This document shows, in pieces, positions 7,724 to 18,393 of a stretch of DNA of 45,439 nucleotides; position 1 is the first letter of the stretch, and each line of letters starts with the position of its first letter. The position numbers and the translations under genes were made by a program. The notes under the pieces were generated by a model. It ran no database searches and was not told the DNA's origin. It worked only from the letters and a program-made list of their open reading frames with translations. Location of the stretch: assembly GCA_934546685.1 (NCBI GenBank), contig CAKTEB010000006.1, positions 1 to 45,439 on the forward strand, in the 5' to 3' direction. The stretch comes from an uncultured Oscillospiraceae bacterium (GTDB taxonomy: Bacteria; Bacillota; Clostridia; Oscillospirales; Oscillospiraceae).

Positions 7724-8677
7724 TCACGCCGGTGCCCCGGTTTTTCCGTCGGAAAGCTGCCGATAGGTCTTGATAATGATGGTCAAGGCGAAGAAAAATG
7801 TCAGAATATCCGCCAGCGGGATCTGGGCATACTGGCTCTGGCCGAAGATGGGATCCAGCGCGCCGTATTTCGTGCACATATTCTGGAACGCCGCCATGGA
7901 CAGCACCAGAGCGATCTGTGAGAGAAAGCTGGTGAGCCCCAGGGCCAGGAACTGCCGCATGAGCCCGCCCCAAAACCCGAAGCTCCCGCGGCTCAGGCGC
8001 ACCGCCTTCATGTGGAACAGATACCAGACGCTGAGGCCCGCCGTCAGGATCTGACCCATCACTGTGGCCACCGCCGCGCCCATCATGCCCAGCTTCATGG
8101 GATAGATGAAGATGGGATCCAGTACCAGATTCGTAAAGGCCCCGGCCAGGGTGGCGGCCATGGCGAATTTGGGGCTGCCGTCGGAGCGGATAATGGGGTT
8201 CATGGCCTGACCGAACATGTAAAAGGGCACGCCCAGGGCGATCCAGAGGAAATACTCCCTGGCACAGTCATGGGTCTCGGGATTCACATTGCCGCCGAAC
8301 AGGCTCAGAATGGGCTCCATAAAGATAAGATACGCCGCCGTCAGCAGCACGCTCAACAGGATGCACAGCAGGATGGCGCTCCCGATGCTTTTGTGGGCGT
8401 CCTCCCTCCGGCCCGCGCCCAGGGAGATGCTCACAAAGGCGCAGCAGCCGTCGCCGATGAGCACCGCAATGGCCAGGGCCACTACGGTCAGCGGAAATAC
8501 CACCGTGTTGGCCGCGTTGCCGTAGGAGCCCAGATAGTCCGCGTTGGCGATAAAAATCTGATCCACCACATTGTACAGCGCCGCCACCAGCAGCGAGATC
8601 ACGCAGGGCACCGAATACCGCCGCATGAGGCTCCCCACCGGAGCCGTTTCCAGAAAGGCATTTGACTTTTCTTCCAC
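7724..8677 (-). CDS. MATE-family multidrug/cation efflux protein, shortened
   Basis: Sodium- or proton-coupled multidrug exporter of the NorM/DinF-like MATE fold. The N-terminal half is normal: SVPCVISLLVAALYNVVDQ (first helix), FVSISLGAGR, and a conserved Pro/Asn-rich stretch RSDGSPKFAMAATLAGA. Length is 317 residues against about 440-460 for the family. After QYAQIPLA the sequence passes straight into DILTFFFALTIII, which resembles the usual final helix, so about four helices of the C-terminal half appear deleted in frame. GTG at 8677 stands behind AAGGAGG. Its leader is unusually complex: an inverted repeat over the -35, two terminator hairpins and a palindrome at the SD. Function may be lost or altered; a natural half-size form cannot be excluded. 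Confidence 0.8.
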   Translation of the reverse strand: MEEKSNAFLETAPVGSLMRRYSVPCVISLLVAALYNVVDQIFIANADYLGSYGNAANTVVFPLTVVALAIAVLIGDGCCAFVSISLGAGRREDAHKSIGSAILLCILLSVLLTAAYLIFMEPILSLFGGNVNPETHDCAREYFLWIALGVPFYMFGQAMNPIIRSDGSPKFAMAATLAGAFTNLVLDPIFIYPMKLGMMGAAVATVMGQILTAGLSVWYLFHMKAVRLSRGSFGFWGGLMRQFLALGLTSFLSQIALVLSMAAFQNMCTKYGALDPIFGQSQYAQIPLADILTFFFALTIIIKTYRQLSDGKTGAPA

Positions 8678-8693
8678 AGCAAAAAACCTCCTT

Positions 8694-8739
8694 GGGCAAC
8701 GCCGCGCAAATACGCCTAGTGATTTGTGCGGTATTGCCC
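8694..8739. repeat. Dispersed palindromic element, copy 2, adjoining the MATE SD
   Basis: Arms GGGCAACGCCGCGCAAAT (8694-8711) and 8722-8739, whose reverse complement reads GGGCAATACCGCACAAAT. In the MATE mRNA this gives an 18-bp stem with two mismatches ending a base before AAGGAGG. It could shield or expose the ribosome site, or terminate transcription weakly. Confidence 0.75.
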
Positions 8740-8745
8740 TGAGAC

Positions 8746-8797
8746 AGAAAAAGCGCGCGGTCTCCGGCTGGATTTACGTCCGAAAAGACCACACGCT
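8746..8797 (-). terminator. Leader hairpin 2 (terminator-like) of the MATE transcript
   Basis: Read on the minus strand, an arm at 8797-8780 pairs with CCGGAGACCGCGCGCT (8767-8752) and is followed by TTTTTCTG. The apex contains ACGTAAATCCAG. It lies inside the leader, downstream of the promoter, so it would work as an attenuator. The loop sequence is shared with hairpin 1 at 8813-8863. Confidence 0.65.
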
Positions 8798-8866
8798 GTT
8801 TTGTCCCAGATTCAAAATAAAACGAGCGGCAGCAACTGGATTTACGCAGTTACTGCCACTCGTCAT
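8774..8866 (-). CDS. Possible 30-residue leader peptide in the MATE leader
   Basis: An ATG at 8866 falls at the predicted transcription start, giving a leaderless frame of 30 codons that begins MTSGSNCVNP, runs through hairpin 1 and stops with TAA inside the apex of hairpin 2. There is no SD. The repeated loop motif of hairpin 2 is in a different frame, so the conservation looks RNA-level rather than protein-level. Translation of this frame would unfold hairpin 1, which is the usual logic of ribosome-mediated attenuation. Confidence 0.25.
   Translation of the reverse strand: MTSGSNCVNPVAAARFILNLGQNSVWSFRT
8813..8863 (-). terminator. Leader hairpin 1 (terminator-like) of the MATE transcript
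   Basis: A 17-bp fully paired stem (with G-U pairs): arms 8847-8863 and 8822-8838, 8-base loop CGTAAATC on the minus strand, then TTTTATTTT. It starts within a few bases of the predicted transcription start, so most transcripts would end here unless the hairpin is prevented from forming. Confidence 0.7.
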
Positions 8867-8871
8867 TCCGT

Positions 8872-8914
8872 ATTTTAGCGGATTTTTTCCGGTTTGTCAA
8901 AGGGAAATTGACAA
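8872..8914 (-). promoter_or_regulatory. MATE promoter with inverted repeat over the -35
   Basis: Minus strand: perfect -35 TTGACA (8895-8900), 17-bp spacer, -10 TAAAAT (8872-8877). The -35 is one half of a TTGTCAA-N7-TTGACAA dyad (8894-8914), a likely repressor operator, for instance of a MarR- or TetR-type protein; that protein is not encoded nearby. Confidence 0.75.
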
Positions 8915-8973
8915 CCTTTTTCTGACAAGGAATCTCCCGACAGACGCTCTTGCCGATTTGTGCGGTATGGCCT
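8910..8973. repeat. Dispersed palindromic element, copy 3 (half copy)
   Basis: The reverse complement reads AGGCCATACCGCACAAATCG at its outer end, then continues with the same interior as copy 1 (GTCTG.CGG.AGATT...TCAGAAAAAGGT). It begins at the comM stop codon and ends in the MATE promoter region. Together with copy 2 it may bound a single 280-bp element (8694-8973) containing the MATE promoter and leader hairpins. Confidence 0.6.
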
Positions 8974-10490
8974 TAATTTCGTCCCAGCCGATAGGTCCGA
9001 TATTGGATGGCCTCAGCCAGATGCTCCGGGGCGATCTCCCGGCTTCCCGCCAGATCCGCAATGGTTCGGGCCACCCGAAGGATCCGGTCATAGCTCCGGG
9101 CCGTCAGGTTCATGGATTCAAAGGCCATTTTCATGAGGCCCGTGCAGGTCTCGTCCAGCCCGCAGTATTTCTGCACCGCCGCCGGAGGCATGGCCCCGTT
9201 GCAGGCGATGTTCTGGCCGGAAAAGCGCAGCTGCTGCCGCTCCCGGGCCTCGTCCACCCGGGCCTTAATGGCCGCCGAGGACTCCCCGGGAGCCTTGGAG
9301 GACAGGGCCTCAAACTCCACCGCCGGAACCTCCACGATCATGTCGATGCGGTCCAGCAGGGGCCCGGACAGCCGGGAGAGATACTGCTCCACAGACTTTT
9401 GCGTACAGCTGCACCGGCCCGAGGGGTGCCCGTACCACCCGCATTTGCAGGGGTTCATGGCGCACACCAGCATAAACCGGCTGGGGTAGGAGCAGGATCC
9501 GCTGACCCGGGAGATGGTGACCTTTCCGTCCTCCAGGGGCTGGCGCATGATCTCCAGAGCTTCTTTGGAAAACTCGGGTAATTCATCTAAGAACAAAATT
9601 CCGTTGTGAGCCAGGCTGATCTCTCCGGGCTTGGGATTGGAGCCGCCGCCCGCCAGTCCCGCGGGAGACACCGTATGGTGGGGCGACCGGAAGGGCCGGG
9701 TGGTCACCAGGGGCCGTTCCTTGGTCAAAAGTCCCATCACCGAATAGATCTGGCTCACCTCCAGAGATTCCTCCCGGGTCATGTCCGGGAGAATAGAGGG
9801 CAGGCGCTTGGCCAGCATGCTCTTTCCCGCGCCGGGAGGGCCTACCATTAAAATATTGTGGGAGCCCGCCGCGGCGATCTCCAGGGCACGCTTTACGTTT
9901 TCCTGTCCCTTCACATCCGCAAAGTCCAGGCTGGGGCCCTGATCCCGCTCCGGCGTCCAGGGAGCCACCGGCTCCATCTCCCGGATCCCGGTGAGATGGT
10001 CGCAGAGCTCCCCCACGGTTCTGGGGGCGTAGACAGTGAGCTCCCCGGCCAGGGTGGCCTCCGGGCCGTTTTCCGCCGGGACTACGATGGTATCGATGCC
10101 AGCCCGCTTGGCGGACAGGGCCATGGGCAGCACCCCGGAGACACTCCGGAGCTCTCCGCTCATGCTGACCTCCCCCAAGAAGGCCCAGCTCTTCCCCGGC
10201 AGCCGCAGCTGGCCGGAGGTGGCCAGGATGCCCAATAAAATGGGCAAGTCATAGAGGGTGCCGGACTTTTTCGTGCCCGCCGGGGCCAGGTTGATGGTGA
10301 TGCGGGTGGCAGGGAACTTGAAGCCGGTGCTGGTAATGGCCGCCCGGACCCGCTCCCGGGATTCCTTCACCGCCGCGTCGGGCAGTCCCACGATGTCGAA
10401 GCCCGGAAGCCCCGAGGCAATGCAGCACTCCGCCTCCACCACATATCCCAGGATCCCCGCAAGGCCCATGGTTCGCAGCTGAAATACCAT
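8973..10490 (-). CDS. comM: YifB/ComM family AAA+ ATPase (magnesium-chelatase-like)
   Basis: AAA+ protein of the ComM/YifB family; ComM is a hexameric helicase that promotes branch migration during natural transformation in Gram-negatives, and its role in Clostridia is less clear. Length is 505 residues, full size. Visible: N-terminal Lon-protease-like domain with GLPGFDIVGLPDAAVKESRE, Walker A GPPGAGKSMLAKRLP near 218, Walker B LFLDELPEF, and C-terminal Mg-chelatase subunit. Four cysteines in CAMNPCKCGWYGHPSGRCSC form the typical zinc-like cluster. ATG at 10490 is behind AAGGGGG; the TTG one codon earlier is too close to the SD. Confidence 0.93.
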   Translation of the reverse strand: MVFQLRTMGLAGILGYVVEAECCIASGLPGFDIVGLPDAAVKESRERVRAAITSTGFKFPATRITINLAPAGTKKSGTLYDLPILLGILATSGQLRLPGKSWAFLGEVSMSGELRSVSGVLPMALSAKRAGIDTIVVPAENGPEATLAGELTVYAPRTVGELCDHLTGIREMEPVAPWTPERDQGPSLDFADVKGQENVKRALEIAAAGSHNILMVGPPGAGKSMLAKRLPSILPDMTREESLEVSQIYSVMGLLTKERPLVTTRPFRSPHHTVSPAGLAGGGSNPKPGEISLAHNGILFLDELPEFSKEALEIMRQPLEDGKVTISRVSGSCSYPSRFMLVCAMNPCKCGWYGHPSGRCSCTQKSVEQYLSRLSGPLLDRIDMIVEVPAVEFEALSSKAPGESSAAIKARVDEARERQQLRFSGQNIACNGAMPPAAVQKYCGLDETCTGLMKMAFESMNLTARSYDRILRVARTIADLAGSREIAPEHLAEAIQYRTYRLGRN

Positions 10491-10725
10491 CAAGCTCCCC
10501 CTTTCGCTTCAGAACGTCCGTGAAGGACTGCCATTTTTATCAGTCATGACCATTCAAAACGTCTCATACAAGTCATGGATTTTCTCATTCCAGTTCCATT
10601 CCATTTTAACGTATTTCTTGTGAAATTTCAAACAATTCTTTTATGCAACTTCACACGCTTCTTTATTACTTTAGCGGGTTTACTTGTCATATTCTGCAAA
10701 CTTTCAAAAATAATCTTGCAGACGA
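10491..10725. other. AT-rich non-coding stretch between comM and nifJ
   Basis: Divergent intergenic DNA, markedly richer in A+T than the surrounding genes. It must hold the comM promoter, but I see no convincing -35/-10 pair on the minus strand and no gene. Confidence 0.6.
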
Positions 10726-10796
10726 TTTACAAGGCCCCCGGTTTTTGATACAATAGAGGTGCTGCGAGCCAGGCTATCGTGACACATACCCTGGCT
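10726..10796 (+). promoter_or_regulatory. nifJ promoter and leader hairpin
   Basis: -35 TTTACA (10726-10731), 17-bp spacer, -10 TACAAT (10749-10754). The leader carries a hairpin with arms AGCCAGG (10767-10773) and CCTGGCT (10790-10796), not followed by T residues, so it looks like a stabilising or regulatory stem rather than a terminator. Confidence 0.75.
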
Positions 10797-10861
10797 GCGG
10801 GCGAATCATCGAGTCTAACCTGACACTTTTTGACGCCCAAACGATTCAAGGAGGAATTACT

Positions 10862-14392
<3,531 letters not shown>

Positions 14393-14399
14393 TCTTACG

Positions 14400-14434
14400 G
14401 CAGTGCCGCACAGAGATGTGCGGCACTGCTTTTG
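14400..14434 (+). terminator. Intrinsic terminator after nifJ
   Basis: GCAGTGCCGCAC (14400-14411) pairs perfectly with GTGCGGCACTGC (14418-14429), then TTTTG. The arm GGCAGTGCCGCACA resembles the GGCAATACCGCACA arm of the dispersed palindrome, so it may be a diverged member. Confidence 0.88.
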
Positions 14435-14880
14435 TTTAGGGAATGCGTGAGTATCCAGATGCTCCGAGCAAAGTACCTTGCACAACGTAATTCGCTCAGA
14501 GCACCGCAGTAGGCACGAAGGGGGCGGAAGCAGTGCCGCAGGCATGCCGCCCCCTGATTAAAATTCGGGCTAGGCACCAATGCGAATACGTCTGGAACCG
14601 ATTCGTCAAGGCCTGTCCCTATTAACTCCACGGGGATGCAAGGGGCCGCAGCCCCTTGCCACGTCTTTCTCCCCCATCTTTCGTCGTGTAACGAAAGATG
14701 GGGCCGCCAGAGGCCGTAGGTTCTTGTATTGCACCAAGAATCACCCCATCCCAAAACTACGCCAATCCTGCAAAACCGTCCCAATTCCTCTCAAATCTCC
14801 ATTTTCCCATTGCATTTTCCCTATCCCCTCTCCCATTCCCTCAATTTTTTGCATTTCTCCGTAAATTACTTGCAAAATTC
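14435..14880. other. Non-coding hairpin cluster and G-poor tract
   Basis: No credible gene. Hairpins follow each other: 14460-14503 (arms TGCTCCGAGC / GCTCAGAGCA), 14520-14554 (GGGGGCGG / CCGCCCCC), 14583-14605 (CGAAT / ATTCG), 14638-14659 (GCAAGGGG / CCCCTTGC) and 14672-14703 (CCCCATCTTTCGT / ACGAAAGATGGGG, 13 bp perfect). None has a T tract. From about 14740 to 14880 the top strand is almost free of G and rich in C, T and A. The whole could be a decayed mobile element or a repeat block; I cannot name it. Confidence 0.6.
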
Positions 14881-14892
14881 TGTCCGGAGCCC

Positions 14893-14921
14893 TTGACAGC
14901 CGAGCGGTTTTGTACTAGAAT
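14893..14921 (+). promoter_or_regulatory. Strong sigma-A promoter P1 (candidate RNA gene)
   Basis: Perfect -35 TTGACA (14893-14898), 17-bp spacer, -10 TAGAAT (14916-14921). It lies about 295 bases before gntR and is separated from it by a terminator (15079-15118) and a second promoter, so it need not serve gntR. Confidence 0.8.
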
Positions 14922-14927
14922 ATGGGC

Positions 14928-15118
14928 ATAGCAAAACGTTCGATACGTTTTGTGACAAATGGTACCATCGGTGTGTCACCCGGTGCTATCGTTTTTCGTT
15001 CGCTTCCTCCCGGCTGTCTGTTCAGGTCACCTCCCTGAGTCGTAGCCAGACAGTCGGTTCGGATAGCGGCCCCGGGATGACGGATCTTTTTGCTCAGCGC
15101 AAAATGATTCGTCTTTTT
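14928..15118 (+). ncRNA. Candidate structured RNA of about 190 nt ending in an intrinsic terminator
   Basis: From the P1 start the transcript forms hairpins CAAAACGT/ACGTTTTG (14932-14952), GTGACA/TGTCAC (14952-14979), then a long branched stem: CCCGG...GCTATC pairs with GATAGC...CCGGG (about 14979-15076), enclosing CGGCTGTCTG/CAGACAGTCG (15011-15056) with an apical TCAGG/CCTGA stem. It ends with GACGGATC/GATTCGTC and an inner TTTTGC/GCAAAA stem (15079-15113) followed by TTTTT. There is no open frame with an SD. I compared it by eye with 6S, SRP RNA, tmRNA and T-box leaders and saw none of their signatures. It is either a free small RNA or an attenuated leader of gntR. Confidence 0.5.
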
Positions 15119-15129
15119 CCTGCTTAGGC

Positions 15130-15157
15130 TTGCTTTTTTCGGATTTTTTGCTATACT
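15130..15157 (+). promoter_or_regulatory. Promoter P2 for gntR
   Basis: -35 TTGCTT (15130-15135), 16-bp spacer, -10 TATACT (15152-15157), directly after the terminator of the candidate RNA. It gives a leader of about 50 bases. Confidence 0.6.
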
Positions 15158-15215
15158 AAATAGAAAAAAGGAATCTGGTTTGGGTTCCAAGTATTTCATT
15201 TTTAGGTGATATAGA

Positions 15216-16019
15216 ATGAGTTCTACCAATAGTTTGATTCTGAACGCAAAGCTATCTCTGGACAGCGACGTACCACTTTATAACCAGTTGGTAGCGATCA
15301 TTAAGCGTTACATCTCCGCAGGCATCCTCGTTCCCGGTGATCTGCTCCCCTCTGAGTCTGAGCTCTGCAAGGCTCTGTCCATCTCCCGTTCCACGGTTCG
15401 CCAGGCCATCGGCGCCCTGGAGTCTGAGGGTCTGGTGGTTCGCCGCCAGGGCAAGGGCACCTTTGTGGCCGAGCCCAAGGTCCATCGGAAGACCGAACGG
15501 GTCTACTCCTTCACCGCGGAAATGACCGCCATGGGCCTGACGCCCTCCTCCGACCTCATCGAGTTCAACGTCATCACCCCCACCCCGGACATCGTGAAGA
15601 TGCTGGAGCTTCGGAGCAGCGATACCAAGGTCTATAAGTTTACCCGTATCCGCAAGGTCAATGGGGAGCCCCTGATGCTGGAGACCTCCTTCTATCCCCA
15701 GTACATCTACCCCAACCTGACCCCCGAGCTGCTGACCACCCACTCCTTCTACTCCCTGCTCTACGATGTGGGCGTGATCCCCTACACCGCCGTGGATTCC
15801 TATGAGGCGGTAAAGTTCAGCAAGTCCGACGCGGAGCTGCTCCACTGCCGTGCCGGCAGCGCAGGCTTCTTCGTTCAGCGCCAGACCCGCACCGAGAGCG
15901 GCGAGTGCTACGAGTTCACCCAGACCTATATGCGCGGTGACCGGGCCTCCCTGGATATCGTCCTCCACAAGGACGGCGTGACCTTCTCCCGCAGCGTGGA
16001 CAAGACCCATACGGACTGA
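15216..16019 (+). CDS. GntR-family transcriptional regulator, HutC/UTRA subfamily
   Basis: DNA-binding regulator of 267 residues: N-terminal winged helix (about 15-80) with LYNQLVAIIKRYI, PGDLLPSESELCKALSISR and the recognition helix STVRQAIGALESEGL, then KGTFV, followed by a C-terminal UTRA ligand domain (about 100-245). UTRA members usually sense small metabolites such as sugar phosphates, histidine derivatives or amino sugars; nothing here fixes the ligand. ATG at 15216 follows AGGTGAT. It is transcribed alone, ending in a strong terminator before murC, so its targets are not evident from position; the cell-wall gene behind it is only suggestive. Confidence 0.92.
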   Translation: MSSTNSLILNAKLSLDSDVPLYNQLVAIIKRYISAGILVPGDLLPSESELCKALSISRSTVRQAIGALESEGLVVRRQGKGTFVAEPKVHRKTERVYSFTAEMTAMGLTPSSDLIEFNVITPTPDIVKMLELRSSDTKVYKFTRIRKVNGEPLMLETSFYPQYIYPNLTPELLTTHSFYSLLYDVGVIPYTAVDSYEAVKFSKSDAELLHCRAGSAGFFVQRQTRTESGECYEFTQTYMRGDRASLDIVLHKDGVTFSRSVDKTHTD

Positions 16020-16037
16020 TATCTCCATCGGAACCCC

Positions 16038-16074
16038 ACAGGGACTGTTGTTTTTTCAACAGTCCCTGTTTTTT
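16038..16074 (+). terminator. Intrinsic terminator after the GntR regulator
   Basis: ACAGGGACTGTTG (16038-16050) pairs with CAACAGTCCCTGT (16057-16069) across a six-T loop, followed by a T run. Confidence 0.92.
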
Positions 16075-16078
16075 GCAC

Positions 16079-16107
16079 TTGTGCAATTCACACTTCTGTA
16101 TTATAAT
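16079..16107 (+). promoter_or_regulatory. murC promoter
   Basis: -35 TTGTGC (16079-16084), 17-bp spacer, perfect -10 TATAAT (16102-16107), immediately after the preceding terminator. Confidence 0.7.
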
Positions 16108-16166
16108 AAGGTGATTTAGAATGACCATATAGGGCCCATGAGCCCTTGAACTAGGAGGAACCAACA

Positions 16167-17549
16167 TTGCTTCATCACTCCACACAGGAAATGGCTGAAT
16201 ACCTCAAGCCCGGCAAGCACGTCCATCTCATCGGCATCGGCGGCGTATCCATGTGCGCCCTGGGCATGGTGCTCCACGGCATGGGCATCTCTGTCACCGG
16301 CTCTGATATGAACAAGAGCAAGGCCACCGATCATCTGGTCGAGACCGGCATTCCCGTGGCCATCGGCCACCGTGCCGAGAACATTCAGGGAGCGGACTGC
16401 ATCATCCGCACCGCCGCTGTCCACGACGAAAACCCGGAGATCGCCGCCGCGATCCAGGCCGGGATCCCGGTATTTGAGCGGGCCCAGTCCTGGGGCTATA
16501 TCATGACCGCCTATAAGAACGCCGTCTGCTTCTCCGGCACCCACGGCAAGACCACCGCCACCTCCATGATGACCCATATCGCCATGGAGGCGGGCATCGA
16601 CCCCACGGTCATGATCGGTGGCTACCTGAACCGGCTGGACGCAGGCCATCGGGTGGGCCACGGCGACACCATCATCATGGAATCCTGCGAGTACTGCAAC
16701 TCCTTCCTGAACTTCACTCCCACCATCGCCGTGATCCTGGACATCGATGCGGATCATCTGGACTTCTTCAAGGATCTGGAGGACATCAAGCACTCCTTCC
16801 GGCAGTTCGCGGAGCTGACCCCCGCCGACCGGGGCATCGTCATCGCCAATGGCATGGACAAAAACACCATGGACGCCCTGAAGGGCATTGACCGGCGGCT
16901 CATCACCTTCGGCCTGACCCCGGACATGGACGTGTACCCGGTGCACTTTGACCGTGGCCATTCCAGCTTCGACGTCATGTGCAAGGGCAGCTTCTACACC
17001 CACATCGACCTGCGGGTCCTGGGCAAGCACAACTGCATGGACGCGCTGGCCGCCATCGCCGCCGCCTGGGCCCTGGGCATCGAGCCCGAGGCCGTGACCC
17101 GGGGCCTGGTGTCCTTCACCGGCGCCGCCCGGCGCATGGAGTTCAAGGGCGTGTACCACGGAGCCGATATCTATGACGACTACGCCCACCATCCCGGCGA
17201 GCTGAAGGCCACCCTGGACGCGGTGCCCGAGCGGGGCTACAGCCGCACCATCGTGGTGTTCCAGCCCCACACCTACTCCCGCACCAAGGCCCTGTTCCCG
17301 GAGTTTGTGGAGCAGCTGCGCCGCCCGGATCTCACCATTCTGGCGGAGATCTACGCCGCCCGGGAGAGCAACACCTACGGCATCTCCTCCAAGGATCTGG
17401 CGGATCAGATCCCCGGTGCGGAGTATTACAAGACCTTTGATGAGATCACCCAGCGCCTCAAGGAGATCGCCGCCCCCGGCGACCTGATCCTCACCATCGG
17501 CGCGGGCAACATCTATCAGGTGGGTGAGAACCTGGCCAACGCAGAATAA
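16167..17549 (+). CDS. murC: UDP-N-acetylmuramate--L-alanine ligase MurC
   Basis: Cytoplasmic ATP-dependent ligase adding L-Ala to UDP-MurNAc, the first residue of the peptidoglycan stem. 460 residues, normal length. Domains: N-terminal UDP-binding Rossmann with HLIGIGGVSMCALGMVLHG; central ATPase domain with GTHGKTTATSMM near 126 and the DADHLDFF segment; C-terminal domain with DDYAHHPGELKATL near 338. The start is TTG at 16167, eight bases behind AGGAGG; the next ATG lacks an SD and would cost nine residues. Monocistronic with terminator. In many Clostridia murC stands apart from the main division cluster, as here. Confidence 0.97.
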   Translation: MLHHSTQEMAEYLKPGKHVHLIGIGGVSMCALGMVLHGMGISVTGSDMNKSKATDHLVETGIPVAIGHRAENIQGADCIIRTAAVHDENPEIAAAIQAGIPVFERAQSWGYIMTAYKNAVCFSGTHGKTTATSMMTHIAMEAGIDPTVMIGGYLNRLDAGHRVGHGDTIIMESCEYCNSFLNFTPTIAVILDIDADHLDFFKDLEDIKHSFRQFAELTPADRGIVIANGMDKNTMDALKGIDRRLITFGLTPDMDVYPVHFDRGHSSFDVMCKGSFYTHIDLRVLGKHNCMDALAAIAAAWALGIEPEAVTRGLVSFTGAARRMEFKGVYHGADIYDDYAHHPGELKATLDAVPERGYSRTIVVFQPHTYSRTKALFPEFVEQLRRPDLTILAEIYAARESNTYGISSKDLADQIPGAEYYKTFDEITQRLKEIAAPGDLILTIGAGNIYQVGENLANAE

Positions 17550-17560
17550 ACGTGCATCAC

Positions 17561-17590
17561 AAAAGCGCCGCAGCCATTGCGGCGCTTTTT
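17561..17590 (+). terminator. Intrinsic terminator after murC
   Basis: AAAAGCGCCGCA (17561-17572) pairs with TGCGGCGCTTTTT (17578-17590) around a 5-base loop. Confidence 0.92.
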
Positions 17591-17607
17591 CGCTCCGGAT
17601 CAATCCC

Positions 17608-17646
17608 CTTAACCATTTCTTAAAGGGTCGTCCCCTTTGTTCTTAA
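17608..17646 (+). promoter_or_regulatory. CTTAA direct repeats upstream of the two-component operon
   Basis: CTTAA at 17608-17612 and 17619-17623 (11-bp period), with a third at 17642-17646 about two helical turns further. OmpR/PhoB-type regulators bind such 11-bp-spaced direct repeats. A weak -35 near 17636 with TACACT at 17659-17664 would suit an activated promoter. The same repeat occurs at 22690-22705. Confidence 0.5.
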
Positions 17647-17687
17647 TTCCAAATTTGCTACACTATATTCGGAAGGTGTGAAGAGAT

Positions 17688-18377
17688 ATGTACAAGATCC
17701 TCATCTGCGACGATGAAACCGATATCCGCAATGCCCTGAACATCTATTTGAGCGCCCAGGGCTATGAGACCGTGCTCTGTGCCAACGGCCAGGAGGCCCT
17801 GGACGCCGTGGAGAAGGGGGATATCGGCCTGGTGCTGCTGGACATCATGATGCCTGTCATGGACGGCATCACCGTTCTGTCCAAGCTCCGTAAGGCCAGC
17901 AACGTCCCCGTGATCCTCCTGACGGCCAAGGGAGAGGACACCGACAAGGTGCTGGGCCTGGACGTGGGCGCAGATGACTACATCACAAAGCCCTTTAACC
18001 CCATGGAGGTGCTGGCCCGGGTAAAATCCCAGCTGCGCCGTTACCTCCAGCTGGGCGCGGCTGTGACCCCCACCACCGAGCTTAGCTGCGGCCCCGTGTC
18101 CATGGATGACCGGGCCAAGATCGTCAAGGTGGACGGCGACCCCATCAGCCTGACCCCCACGGAGTATGAGATCCTCAAGCTGTTCCTCACCCATCCGGGC
18201 CAGGTGTTCTCCATTGCCGAGATCTACCGCCAGGTCTGGAAGGAGTCCCCCCTGGGCGCCGAGGGCACCGTGGCTGTACATATCCGGCACCTGCGCGAAA
18301 AAATCGAGATAGACCCGGCCAATCCCCGCTGCCTGAAGGTGGTCTGGGGCCAGGGCTATAAGTTTGTCTCTGCCTGA
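17688..18377 (+). CDS. Response regulator, OmpR/PhoB family
   Basis: Two-component response regulator of 229 residues. Receiver domain (1-118) with acidic pair Asp8-Asp9, phospho-acceptor Asp52 in LVLLDIMMPVMDG, Thr in ILLTAKGED and Lys in DDYITKPF; C-terminal winged helix (about 130-228) with LTPTEYEILKLFLTHPGQVFS and the recognition region VAVHIRHLREKIE. Full length and intact. Transcribed with the kinase behind it; the CTTAA repeats upstream suggest autoregulation. Confidence 0.95.
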   Translation: MYKILICDDETDIRNALNIYLSAQGYETVLCANGQEALDAVEKGDIGLVLLDIMMPVMDGITVLSKLRKASNVPVILLTAKGEDTDKVLGLDVGADDYITKPFNPMEVLARVKSQLRRYLQLGAAVTPTTELSCGPVSMDDRAKIVKVDGDPISLTPTEYEILKLFLTHPGQVFSIAEIYRQVWKESPLGAEGTVAVHIRHLREKIEIDPANPRCLKVVWGQGYKFVSA

Positions 18378-18393
18378 TCGGAGTGATGTTCTG

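Noticed and set aside
8268..8792. A 174-codon frame over the MATE leader and 5' end
   Set aside because: It is out of frame with the MATE gene and has no SD. Its VNPAGDR text comes from the repeated hairpin loop sequence.
8694..8973. A complete insertion sequence around the MATE leader
   Set aside because: Palindrome arms bound the segment, but there is no transposase and no clear target duplication; a MITE-like origin is possible but not shown.
14395..14784. A 129-codon minus-strand frame in the non-coding interval
   Set aside because: It runs through several hairpins and the nifJ terminator, has no SD, and its composition (many Cys, Trp, Arg) is not protein-like.
14928..15118. Identification of the structured RNA as 6S or SRP RNA
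   Set aside because: The 5' and 3' ends do not pair into a closing stem as in 6S, and the SRP domain IV sequence is absent.
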